64,000 nucleotides of DNA from positions 124,001 through 188,000 of the forward strand of contig JAHLJZ010000006.1 in the NCBI GenBank assembly GCA_025602915.1, written 5' to 3'. The notes under the pieces are model-generated. The model searched no databases and was not told where the DNA came from. It was given only the letters and a program-made list of their open reading frames with translations. Below are positions 39,395 through 53,564 of this stretch, in pieces; the first letter of the stretch is position 1, and every line of letters begins with the position of its first letter. Both the position numbers and the translations under genes were made by a program. Source of the stretch: Paraphysoderma sedebokerense. Lineage: Eukaryota > Blastocladiomycota > Physodermatomycetes > Physodermatales > Physodermataceae.

Positions 39395-42300
39395 ATGCGG
39401 TTATCCGGATTTTTTTGTACAGCGTTGCTGGTGTTGCTATCAGTTTGTTGCACTCGAATTGCTGCACAAATAGATATAAAAATAGGAGTGATTGTTCCCA
39501 ATATCACTGACTTGAGATTTCTGGGTTAGTTTAACGAATATTATTTTACTGTGAAAACACCGCAGCATGTGGAAGCATTGACATTTGAATACATCTAGCT
39601 GACGGCACATGGCATATGCTTCAAATGTACGCCGACCAAATAAACAACGACACCAATCTTCTTCCGCCTGGTTCAAGAATTTCAATCTCCGTGAAAAGTA
39701 GTGACCACATGCCATCGCGAGCAGTCATCAGGGCATTGGAATACGCGCAGGACGAGCAAGTTTTCGCCGTCCTTGGTAAGGCCTTGCTTATGCCCGTTCA
39801 AAATTCACTTGTTAAGTTTAAGCACTCTATTCACACTGATGCTCCATACTTCTTAATTAGGCGAAATGACATCTAGAAGTACTATTCCCCTGGCTCTCTC
39901 TCTCAACAAATTTCGAACTCTTGTCTGTTCGGGCTCTGCCACTAATTCGGATTTATCCAGTAAGATTAACTACCCTTACTTCTTCAGAACATTGTATGTG
40001 TAAATGCCATGAAGATTTAGTTATATTTTATATTTAACTTTATGGCCATTTTAGGGCGAACGATAACCTTCAGGCAGTAATCATAGCCAAGTATTTAAAG
40101 GTACGCGTTCTGAAGGCTGTTGAGCGCATGATAAAGTGAAATCTGACGTAATTTCATTTTCGTTACCATAATAGTTCATGGGTTGGACCAAGGTAGCAAT
40201 TGTGGCAATGTTCGTGAAGTTTCTATAAAGCTACATTTTCTCCTCATCAATTATTCTAACAGCCATAATTTTCGGACCTAGCAATGACGAATACGGACTT
40301 GGACTTTCTAAAACATTCCAGGAAGCCGCCAACAACCTTAATGTTACCGTTGTCACTCAGCAACTATACTTGGCAGCAAACCCGGATTTTGTCGGTGATA
40401 TGAGGGCCTTGAAAGAGAGTGGCGCCAGAATAATTGTTGTCTTCGGAACAAGAGACTATGGGCCAGAACTCATGATAGAAGCCCGAAAGCAAGGACTTGT
40501 TGGTAAAGATTTTGTTTGGATTTGTTCCGAGGCCTTTTTTCCCGCTGTTGTATCCATTGTAGAAGAAAAAAGCTATACTGCTGAACATATGGATGCTGTT
40601 GACGGGATGATTGCTGCGTATCCTTTGGAGGCTGGTGATTCAGCACTCGCACAGAATGTGACAGCCAACTATGAAGCTCGGTTCAGCAGCAAACCAGCGC
40701 CGTATGGCTACTTTTTCCATGACTGTCTTGCGACAATTGGTTCGTAATCACATTTCACGTATGATCCAAGCAGTGAGGTCAACTAATGCGTGCAACTCCC
40801 TTAACGTAGTATACGGTATTAAGAATGCTTTACAGAAGAATTCTTCGTTGACCTTACCTCAGCTGTTGAATCGCTCAGATTCATCGATTGACGCTGTTAA
40901 CTTTGTCAGTGGTCTCCAATTTGAGGGTGCGACAGGAACAGTATTCTTCGACTCTAACGCGGACAGAGTCGGAAAATTCGCGTTCATGAATAACCAGAAT
41001 GGAACAATCAAAACAGTTCATACTTACAATCCACTCACCGATAAATTCGAATCAAGCTCCGTAGCCCCTCAGTTCTACAACGGTCGCACTAGCATTCCAT
41101 CTGACACGCCTACATTTACCCAATTATTAGTTTCTTGGAATGATCCATTTGTCATAACTCTCTTAGTTTTGCATGGCATCATGATTCTAATCGTATCAAG
41201 TACTTGCGGAATTTTATGGCACTCCAAGGATACGAGTAATGTGAAAGCCCTTTCCTTGAATTTTGTTTATCTAGTTTCAGTAGGGGTACGTATGAGACAG
41301 TTAATACGGAGCGTATGCCATGTAATCTCACAAATTCCTTCTTAAGTTGATAATTTTGTATGGTTCCGTCTTTTTATTTGTCGGAGTGCCTAACTCTGCG
41401 CAGTGCGTCGCGCAAGTGTGGATTCCAGTATGTATTCCTTCAAACTGACTTCGCAATCAAGTCTCTGTTACTGAATTATTTGGTTTTAGTGGTTAGGGTA
41501 CATAATTGTCACTAGCAATTTGGCTGTAAAGGTGTACCGCATTTACAAGTAAGTTGATTACATCCCTACTTCTACTTTTTCACGAGTAGTTGATCTAACG
41601 GTGTTAATATTAGGATTTTCGGTGATTATCGCGATTGTAACTGTTAGTCGACATCATCAGTCAATTAACGACAGCTAGTTTTTTATAGATAACCCACAAA
41701 TGAGTCAAAGAAAATCACTCCAAGACAAATATTTGTTGGGCGCCTCCTCCCTGTTGATTTTCGTTGAAATTATTTTGCTTATAATCACGACTACAACGGA
41801 TCCACCAACTGCAAAACGTTTTGTAGATAAGAGCTTGTCCGTGGAATACACTGTTTGCGTTCAAAACAAGCCAACAGAAACTGTCGCAATCTTGCTAACC
41901 TATAACATGTAAGTTGCTTTGTTCATCACTTCATAATCATCAATGAAGCCATGGTACTAACCTGGATCTAATTTTGCCGTATTTGCAGACTCATTCTTTT
42001 CTCTGTGTTGTATCTGGCCTTCAAGACAAGAAGTGTAGTTAGTCGATTCCGAGAATCTCGCTGGATTGGATATACCGTTCAAAATGTTCTCATTACCATT
42101 CTGGTTTTGGCTCCCATCATCAACACTACCACCCCTGGCAATGTGAACGGCATATTTTATACTCGAACAGTTTTCATGTTTTACGCTACCACGGTCGCGT
42201 ATGGATGTTTGGCGGGACGGTTATTGTTCATATTGTACAACGATAGCAAATTAGGAAGAGCATCTATCTCGACTAGCTCAATGAAAGTTGGAATGAAGTC

Positions 42301-42850
42301 AAGTAACTGGGGCAATGCAAGCGGAAAGTTAGCTTTCCCAGATGTTGCGGAGGTAACTATTACCATTCCTCTTTGATTGTGAAAGAGAGCTGGATTGACA
42401 TATTTCGCAACTAGAATGTCATGGAATGCGACGCGGTGATCAAAATTTCGGGTTCTTTCTTCTCTACCTGGCGTTCTCACAGAATTACACTTTTTAAGAA
42501 GAAGCAAATTCTCGTCATTCGAGATCAAAGGGTTGCAATTGAGCAGGTAAATTTTACTTTTATTCTCAGGATATTAAATGGATCGCAACTGACTTTTTTG
42601 ACAGCCTTGCGAAGCATACGCAGTGGGTGGAATATCCATCACACCATCCGAAGAATTCGACAATTGTATTGTTCTGATTACTTCAAAACATAATTATTTA
42701 ATACAATTCCTTGATGCGGAATCATTCGCATCTTGGGGTGAGGCGTTAAATCGTATTCAAACCTCGGGTTCAATCCATCCTACAAATCATTCGAATCCCA
42801 CCAGTCATTCCAAAGTGTCTGGAAATCAGTCGAAAGTATCGAATTCATAG
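39395..42850 (+). CDS. Class C (GABA-B-like) G-protein-coupled receptor with C-terminal PH-like domain
   Basis: The start at 39395 gives a signal peptide (MRLSGFFCTALLVLLSVCC). A periplasmic-binding-type ligand domain follows: IKIGVIVPN, LQMYADQINNDTNLLPPGSR, AVLGEMTSRSTIPLALSLNK, YPYFFRT, AIIFGPSNDEYGLGLSKTFQ and YGYFFHDCLATI. Seven hydrophobic spans follow, starting PFVITLLVLHGIMILIVSST and ending YATTVAYGCLAGRLLFILY, with the class C style WIPWLGYIIVTSNLAVKVYR after the third. The last three exons encode about 100 residues resembling a PH domain: VIKISGSFFSTWRSHRITLF, KKKQILVIRD, CIVLITSKHNYLIQFLDAES and FASWGEALNRIQ, whose Trp fits the C-terminal helix. The tail is Ser/His/Asn-rich. Ligand and coupling are unknown. 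About ten short introns. Confidence 0.88.
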
Positions 42851-43033
42851 AATCTACTTGCGTAGTTTTATTATTTGTTTTTTATTTAGTGAATATATTA
42901 ATTATTCTCGGTGTAAGCTCCAGTTTTGCGTAGGAAATGTAACACATGTTGTTCGTAATTATTTAATTGTTTTTTCCAATATCAATACAATGGCCACTAC
43001 TGTTCTTACTAGAATAGGGCATACATATTAAAC

Positions 43034-45964
<2,931 letters not shown>

Positions 45965-48693
45965 ATGATTCGCGTACGCAGTAGGGAATTGTATACCGTG
46001 ATCCTCCTCGGTTGTATGATTTTTTCAATCTACTCTATTTCAGCAACTCTACCGTACTTTGATGCCCACTCTAGATTCAGTGGCGTCGGTGCGCCACGGG
46101 AGAGACTGGGATCAAAGGAAAGAGGGAAGGCACTACTGAAAGCCGGTGTGGAAATTTTCGAGATTCTGTATCCGTCAACAACCCTAAGTAGGGAAATCCG
46201 AGTGCGAACCCAGAATGAAGTGGATGTCAAAACCAAAAAAAGAAGAGACGACGATATAGCGGATTCGACAATTACTGGATATGCTACATTGCTAAACGCG
46301 ATTATGTCAAAATCATATATTTCCCGCCCGACATCGCTTTCACCAAGACCAGTACCATATACAACCAAATCTAGATTCGCCTACGTCACTTTATTAACGA
46401 GCACATCGTTTCTCCCGGGAACCTTGGCCCTTTCGGAATCAATTTATCAACAAGCCACCATAGCGGATATAATAGTTTTGGTGTTATCACATGTACCGCA
46501 TTCTGTCAGAACGACTTTATGTGGGTATGGACTTAAAGTAATGGAAGTCGAGTACATAAGAAATCCGAACAAAAATATGGTCACCTCTAGACAGAAATAT
46601 AAGTTTGCCAAATTACGGGCCTGGGAATTAGACGAGTACGAAAGCATTATCGTTTTAGGTCTGTGAACATTCTAATGCTCTTTCGACCACTTTGGTCGTC
46701 GGCCGACTGTGTGTCTAAAAATTTGGCCAAAATGGAATAACTTTTTACTAACCTTTTACTGCGATTGTCGGTTGAAAACTATAGATAGCGACATGATAGT
46801 GTATGTTTTTCTTTTGAATTATCACCAATATGACCATGTTCAAACTTCGATATGCTAATATCTTCGGCTAGCCTCCAAAATATAGATGAGCTATTCCATC
46901 TTAACACTACTTTATCTGCCGTGAAAAACTACGACTCGCCATTTTCCGCATCCAAGATCCGAGCAGACCCTGAATTAAGTGATCCATCTCGTCGAATTTT
47001 TAACTCGGGATTAATGGTGATTAAACCGTCGCGTACCGTCTTCATTGACATGATGTCAAAAATTCATACCCTTAGATCATATAATGGTGGAGATCAAGGA
47101 TTCTTGAATGAATACTTCAAAAATTGGACAGAATTGGATACTGTTTACAACACGAATAAAATGGTAAGCATTCGTCCTTCGTCATTTCATCCAGTGTCAA
47201 ACCTACGCAATCCAGGCCTCATCTTCTTTCTACAGCTTTTCAAATACGGTAAAGAGTCGTTTCCCCTAATCAGCAGTATCAAGGTCATACATTTCGTTAG
47301 AGCTAAGCCTTGGTACAGAAGGGAAGATCAATTCGAAGCGAAAAAATTCCTTGAGCTTTTTGATACTCCAGAGGATTATGAACCACTCAACCAACTATGG
47401 CGAAAGTATAACACTTCCCTTCGTAAACGAAATCCTAATATCTCTAAATGTAAAAGACGCAAGGACGACATTCAATGCATAAAGACATGGTGGAAAAACT
47501 ACCGGAGGCTTCCTGCGGCTTTGACGACTTTTTGCTTCCAAATTTTCCCATTTTATTGTCATCCTTCCCTTCCCTCAAGCTGCCGAGATCGCCCCAGTTT
47601 AAAAACTGAGTATTTTGAGGAAGATGTCAGTTTGGTTACACAGCTCGATATCGCCAGACTTCCTAGACTCAAACAAATGACGTTGGAATGGTCTGGGCCC
47701 ATATCTGCTGCTATATTTGTGAAAGATGATATGGTCGACGCCATCCACACCCTATCTCTTTTTAAGCTTCCTTACGATCGCCTCGATATTCATCTTGTTT
47801 TCATCGAACAACAAACCAGCCCCCTATCCTATTAATTTGTTAAGGAATATTGCTATGTCCAACAGTCGGACGGATATGGTATTGAATTTAGATGTCGACT
47901 TCATTGTTTCAGACGGTTTATATGAGAGACTGAAGATGGATGAAAAATATCGGAGAAAAAGCATACATTCGTAGTACCGGCTTTCGAGTTTATGAAACCA
48001 AGACCATGCAGTCACCCGGCCTACGCGAATGTGGAGATACCGATATTGCCTCGGGCACCGACTTCCAGTACGCCTTTACCTCCAACCTCAAATACAACGC
48101 AGCCTTCGGTCACGGACTCATCAGAAAGCGGTCCTTCCGCTTCAACTGATACTCAAACACCTTGCTACGCCTTCCCCCAATCAAAGCAACAACTCCTTCC
48201 ACTCATTCACTCTCAGCATGTTCTTCCCTTCCATCCAACCAAGAAAGGTCACTCCGCGACTCTCAATTCTCGCTGGGCACTGCTATGTTCGGCCCAACCT
48301 GCTGCTATCTCCGAGTTGAAACCATACTATGGTACATCGCAAACTTGGTGGGAGCCGTACCTGATTATACGGAAGTCTGTTCCCGACTCGCCGATTTTTA
48401 ATACAACTTTCATAGATAGAAGTCGAGACAAATGTATATGGGTATTTGAATTGTACGTTCGGGGTTTCAAATTTGTGGTCTTGCCGGATTTCTGGATAAT
48501 TCATTTTTGGGAAAGTTCGGAAGAAAACGGGAATGAAGAGATTGAAGCGACCCGAAGGCCGAACATGCATAATACTGCGAAAGTCTATACAGAGATTGTG
48601 GAAAGAGAGCGACGACTGTGGAATTGTGAACCTGATGCAAAAGAGTGTGGCTGTACTGAACGGATCGGAATGTATCAAGTTGTGGAAAGCTGA
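45965..48693 (+). pseudogene. LARGE-like GT8 + GT49 glycosyltransferase, copy B, frameshifted in GT49 domain
   Basis: Same gene plan as copy A at 12971-15737 but on the opposite strand. Exons are 45965-46658, 46785-46800 (microexon), 46872-47163 and 47236-48693; exons 2 and 3 have exactly the same lengths as in A. The anchor (MIRVRSRELYTVILLGCMIF) and GT8 domain (DSD, FNSGLMVIKPSR, YNGGDQGFLNEYF) are open. In exon 4 one extra base near 47812-47818 shifts the frame and brings a stop at 47833-47835. A 19-base deletion near 47956 then restores the frame to the end. The shifted stretch (about 140 bases) still spells LNLDVDFIVSDGLYERL in the other frame, so the GT49 catalytic DxD is not translated with the rest. 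A truncated, GT8-only product of about 530 residues is possible. An assembly error cannot be excluded. Confidence 0.8.
46785..46800 (+). other. 16-nt microexon encoding the GT8 DxD motif, copy B
   Basis: The exon ATAGCGACATGATAGT is flanked by a CTATAG acceptor and a GTATGT donor. It restores VL-DSDMI-VLQNIDEL between exons 1 and 3, in the same phases (1 in, 2 out) as in copy A. Confidence 0.85.
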
Positions 48694-48842
48694 GTGGATT
48701 TAAACAAATAATTAACATTAGTAGATAAAATGATCCAGTCAAGACACTGGGCTCCGCAATGTACTTCGGGTTTTTTGTAGATCAAAACCGTTTAAACAAA
48801 AAAGAATATCTCAATGTAAAAATTATGTATTGATAGAATAAT

Positions 48843-50465
48843 CTACACGGAAACTCTCTTCAGTACATATTCTATGACTTTCTTTCCATTCTGATGTAGG
48901 CGAGAATGCCGGACAACTATCGCCCCATGAGTATGTTGAGTTTCGCTTAACCAGACGTCTATCCTATTCAGAGATAACGTATTCATCCACGTACACATCT
49001 GTTCGCGGTATTTTGACACTTCTGGGTTGGATGAAGGATCTGCTACTGCATTTTCGATAGTCTGAGCATTGACCGAGGCAGCTGGAGAGTCGGCGGAAAC
49101 AGAAGCAGATCGTATCAGGCCTGCTTCTTCCTGTGCACTAGACTCAGAATGCTGTGTCTCGACATCCACTGAAACCTCTTCTTCGTCTAATGCTTTATGA
49201 TGAATCCAGTCAACGCTAACGTAATCTGCTACCCCACCATGCCACCTTTGCTGAGCCCTGTAAGTATTATAGGACATTAAGGGAATAACTCCGACCACCC
49301 ATACGGTTATAAATACTGGCACAAAAAGCATCAGAAAGGGAGTTATCCGAACAATTTTCATTGCTTCCGCAGCTGCTGACTTGATCACAGGGGTTGTGGA
49401 TGGTGTGACTATGAATGGACATTCTGATGAACGAAGAGGTTCATATCGTGTATATGGATTCGACGTTGCAATGGCTGGACCTGTATAACCAACTGTATTA
49501 TCGCCGACCTACCATCATCGAATTTAGTACATTTCTTGAAAACACCGTTCAAGTAAGAACCAAACTTACCACGTTCGATACGAGCAATATATTAGGGAAC
49601 ATTTTAAGTCCTTTGTAAAAAGGTTTAATAGGATCACTCATCAGCACCAACAGAGGGACCCCGTTCCAATCTTTGTCCATCAAAGCCATCTGCTTCCCAG
49701 AACGATAAAGTCCCCGTCTTGGTATTTCATTGAATATTTTTCGAAACAAAGATGATTCTCTGATACAACGCAGACCGAGATTAGGTCAAATTCCATTTTT
49801 TTGAGAATTTAGATATTGCTTACTTCTTTAATCCTCCCAGATGAGGTGTCGCTATCGTTACGAAATTCTATGGGGCAAGTTGATGTTATTTGTTTGAACT
49901 CTATTGAGTCGTGATAGGCAAACTGCTTTTATACCCACCGAAGGTGTAACATGCTTGAAGAATCCCATACTATACAATTTTCCTACTGCATACCTGGCAA
50001 TAATTCCGCCCAAGGAGTATCCGAGGAATGAAATTTTCGTCACTCGATGAGAGGATGAAAGGACTTCATAATGTTCCAAAACCTACAAGAAGCAGGCAAC
50101 AGCTGAGTTTTCGCCTACTGTTTCGAAATCAACGATTATAAATTCCAACCTTGCGAAGGAATCTCTCTCCACATACGTCTACGCCATCAAATGTGAGTTC
50201 CACAGCATTGATAGAAGGAGTGAACTAGCCAGAAGTTACGTTAGTCCTGCAGACAACAGGATTCAACAAGCTTAGATAAATCAGGCCTCACTATTTCAAT
50301 TTTATCCCCATACAATCCCTTTAGTTTCTCTTCTATATACCAAAGATGCCCAGGGTGACCGTAGAGACCGTGTGATAACGCCCATACATGGATCTCGGGT
50401 TTGGTGCAATCCTCGTTGACTTTTACAGGGACGAACGATAACAATGGCCCAGATGAAGCCGACAT
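48843..50465 (-). CDS. DUF676-family serine lipase/esterase (ROG1/LPL1 type) with membrane span
   Basis: Alpha/beta-hydrolase. Seen in order: HVWALSHGLYGHPGHLWYIE (first strand and oxyanion region), LTFDGVDVCGERF, ISFLGYSLGGIIARYAVGKL with nucleophile Ser in GYSLGG, IATPHLGG, FRKIFNEIPRRGLYRSGKQM, and a later NDRTV-like block expected to precede the catalytic His. Near the C-terminus is one hydrophobic span (FLMLFVPVFITVWVVGVIPL), then a charged tail with a Glu/Ser-rich insert. Yeast relatives (Rog1, Lpl1, YDL109C) act on lipid droplets or monoacylglycerol; which one this matches is not decided. The start at 50465 (MSASSGPLLSFVPVKV) is the first Met. Several introns. The stop lies about 150 bases from that of glycosyltransferase copy B (convergent). 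Confidence 0.85.
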
Positions 50466-51019
50466 GAACAGAATGTGAAGATGGAACAGATAGTAATCAA
50501 TTATTGAGTGATTAATCGTGAAGTGGTCGGATTTGTGAAGGAGGGGATGGAGTGGGCTAAAAGTGGAAAAGACTGACCCGAGGATATGGTAATTTTGGCT
50601 GGTAAGCGAGATTCGGCTCAGACTTGTCCCGCGACAAGAAATTAACTCTCAAAACCTTGCGTCGGTATTTTGCACAATGATAGCATATTATATATGCAGA
50701 ACATAATTTTTCAAGTAATGTCCTATTCCGCTGAAGAAAGCTCAGTATGGGAGCTGCGCAGACATGTTTTGTAAACAGTTGCTTTGTGCCAGCAACAGAC
50801 TGCTTAGTTCACAATGAATCGTCATAACTAAAACTAGTTGAAACTAATTGCCTAAATCTTGGATAAAAAATTCGAGGTTTTGAACTTCCGTATTGCTCTG
50901 CTGGCTGACTCGCTTGCAATAACGAATGAGCAGAGCCAATGCCTGCAGTAGATCAAGAAAGTTAGAATTACAGAAGTGCGAAGAAAACCACGAATATACA
51001 TCTTGATGTTCACAGCGCA
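50466..51019. other. Intergenic region upstream of lipase gene
   Basis: About 550 bases with the lipase promoter on its left. No motif or gene is recognised. Minus-strand frames of 71-95 codons running into the next interval look like shadows of the LRR relic. Confidence 0.35.
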
Positions 51020-51703
51020 CCGATCCGAATTTCGGAATTGTCCCCTTCTTTAATTTCTCTGACGTGCATCCATGTAATATTCCCGTGCTCAAAGGCTTCC
51101 GCCCCATTGCAATACAGAGTGCACCGATCAAAATAGGTTGGACGCACTTCCGCCTCTCCCCAGTGAATTAAGATTCCTAGACTGCTCCCGTAACAACCTT
51201 TTTTCAAATGTGAATCTTCTTTCATCTCTTAAGGTGCTAACATGTTGCAGGATTAACCTGGCATCCCTCCCCGCCCTGCCACGCCCACAATCCTTGAAAA
51301 TGCTTTGCTGCCGGAGCGTCTGCCACCATTGCTTAAAGCCCTAGACGTAAATGGCGGGTCGATTTACAAAGGTTCCAACACCCCTCTTCCTTAGGGACTA
51401 CTAGTTCTGGACTTTGTGGGTAACTAAATAGCATCCCTTCCGCTGCTTCCTCCATCGCTGGAAGAACTCAACTGTGGCTCTAATGAACTGCAATCCCTTC
51501 CAACGTTACCGACGTCACTTCAAATTCTTCACTGTTATGGTAATACTTTGACTTGTTTGCCGACGCTTCCAAAGTCGATTCGGCAGATTGGTGCCGATCC
51601 CGCAGTTCTAATCCCTCCGTTGCCTTCTCTAAGACAGTTTTATCGTCACAAAAATGAATGGGAGAACGTTGACAACTGGAAAGATGTATATACCAAAATA
51701 TAA
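51020..51703 (+). pseudogene. Decayed leucine-rich-repeat gene
   Basis: The plus strand spells repeats of the form LPxLPxSLxxLxCxxNxL in several frames. Clear units are LDALPPLPSELRFLDCSRNN (51138 on), then LSSLKVLTCC and LASLPALPRP. A cleaner final stretch in one frame (about 51435-51700) reads LPLLPPSLEELNCGSNELQS, LPTLPTSLQILHCYGNTLT, CLPTLPKSIRQIGADP, PPLPSLRQFYRHKNEWENV and ends NWKDVYTKI. The repeat phase is broken by frame changes and stops between units, and no start is found, so it is a relic of a longer LRR protein. The C-terminal cap with its own stop suggests the true 3' end is kept. The left border is approximate; faint similarity may reach further left. Confidence 0.7.
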
Positions 51704-52836
51704 GTAATATCATTAATATTTACTGGTAAACGTGTACTAAAAAGCCGATGAATGAATAATTTTGATATTGCTCATTTTCTCATTCGTGTGACAAACTGCC
51801 ACCATTATATGTATATGTGAATTATTCCATATCGCAACCATAAATATACAGATTTCAGTGAAGAATGCAAGCCATGAATGAATAAATTCCCTCCGTTACA
51901 TATGGTTACCGTTCAAAATCCATGGATTATATTGTCGAACCCGGCGCAATTTTATGTGTAAGACGACAAGAAAAGAGCATACGGGTTTGACAAAGTCAAC
52001 ATCCGAAAACTCTACCGGCTCCGTCGGGACCCATACGACTCTGTCCCATCAAACGAGCTGAAAATAAAAAGAATTGGAAAAAAATAACATATTATTGAAT
52101 AAAAATATCGTTGAAGTATATTTCACCTGAAATCAGATGCTGTCATTGAACAACTACTGGATCAGTGGTAAGGTAATCATGAAATTGTTTATGGGCTCGA
52201 AGTATATGATACAGGGAAATGCTTGTTGAAACTATCGCAATAGCACCAATATATTTTTATTGAAGTATTAAAAAAACGCAATTTGCATCAATCGGAAATG
52301 TCATCGAGTCGCCGTCGTATTGATATATTCTATTTCATAATGATCCCGATTGGAAAATTTTGTGTTTAAGCCAAGAAAGACATTGGTGTAAAGTAGTATC
52401 CAATGTACAATGCACAAGCATTCACAAACCCCCCTATCTTGAGGGAAGGAACAATTGCTTACACGAAACGCTGTAATATGTTTCAAACCCCTACTTATCA
52501 GCTACCGCGTTTGAGATCATTCTCATCGAGGCGCACTGAAATACTATGCCCCTGCTCTGGAGCATTCATCATTACACAATAAAAGTCATGGTTTATTGGG
52601 TTATCGGTCCGGTCTGAGGTGAGAATACTGTGATTATTTTGTTAGTCCGGATTAGATGTTACGTAACAATTACTCGTTTGAAGTTCATCGGGGACTATAA
52701 TCATTTCGAAACGTTGGAAAATTACATAATAGGGTAAAAAATGGCCTCGTGAATTTAAATAAGGAGCTGTTTCGACGATTTTACTACTCCTCTTAAGCTT
52801 CTTAGACCACCTAACATTTAAGTTATTACACAAAAG
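51704..52836. other. AT-rich intergenic region
   Basis: About 1.1 kb upstream of the first secreted-protein gene. No protein, RNA or repeat is recognised. Confidence 0.4.
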
Positions 52837-53564
52837 ATGATCAGCATCATTGGTGTTTTTGTCGTACTCAGCTTTCTTTGCTCGCTTAGCAATGCCGCCC
52901 CAGTCGCGGATGAATCAACGTCCAAAATACTAGAAATAGGGAAGCCAGGAATTTTCACTGGGCCTGCCTCTGGTGTTTATCTCAGCTGTAATGCAGAAGA
53001 GATGAAATGTGTTGGTAAGTGATTTTGCCAAGTGTCAGGGGCCAGTGTACCACGAAGTCTTGTTACGAATAAGCTGATCGAATGGTTATTTTGTAGTCAC
53101 CTCCAAGAAAGAAAAATCTGCACAATTTATACCAAGAACACAATTCAAGAAGGGAAACGATTATTACTATCAGTTTCAGCTGAAAACTGATTCCGAGGGA
53201 GAGGATGTTGATGACGACAAGCCCTTGTGTCTAAACAACCTCGGTGGAATATTCGGTCTCAGGGCCGGGGCAACAGGAGTGATTGATTTGTAAGTTTATT
53301 TTCATCGCAAGTTTAAGATTGATTCATGGAGCAAAACATGCTGACAATCTCAATGTTCGATTATCCAGATACCCTTGCACAAAAATGCGATGGTTGATCG
53401 GACGGAATGAATTGTTCAAAATTGACACTGCGAAGGAACGAGTCCAATCTATGAATGGATTTTACGTACTCTATGTTGGCCATGGACGGCCCATCAATGC
53501 AGTGATAATGGCCGATTCAATGCTGGGATGGCAAGTGATGTGGGGATTCACGCAAGATATGTAA
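52837..53564 (+). CDS. Small secreted protein, paralogue 1 of a tandem pair, unknown family
   Basis: Three exons (52837-53014, 53097-53289, 53369-53564) encode 188 residues. The N-terminus MISIIGVFVVLSFLCSLSNA is a signal peptide. The mature part includes GKPGIFTGPASGVYLSCNAE, EKSAQFIPRTQFKKGNDYYY, DDKPLCLNNLGGIFGL, YPCTKMRWLIGRNELFKI and MLGWQVMWGFTQDM at the end. Four cysteines (SC, KC, LC, PC) are shared with the neighbour at 54693-55424, enough for two disulfides. Intron phases and the lengths of exons 2 and 3 are identical in the two genes. I do not recognise the family. The secreted, Cys-paired, lineage-specific look fits an extracellular or effector-like protein, but no function is claimed. 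Confidence 0.88.

Noticed and set aside
48029-48319. Overlapping frame in glycosyltransferase copy B also present in copy A (13345-13638)
   Set aside because: Its conservation follows from near-identical DNA in the two copies, not from coding constraint.
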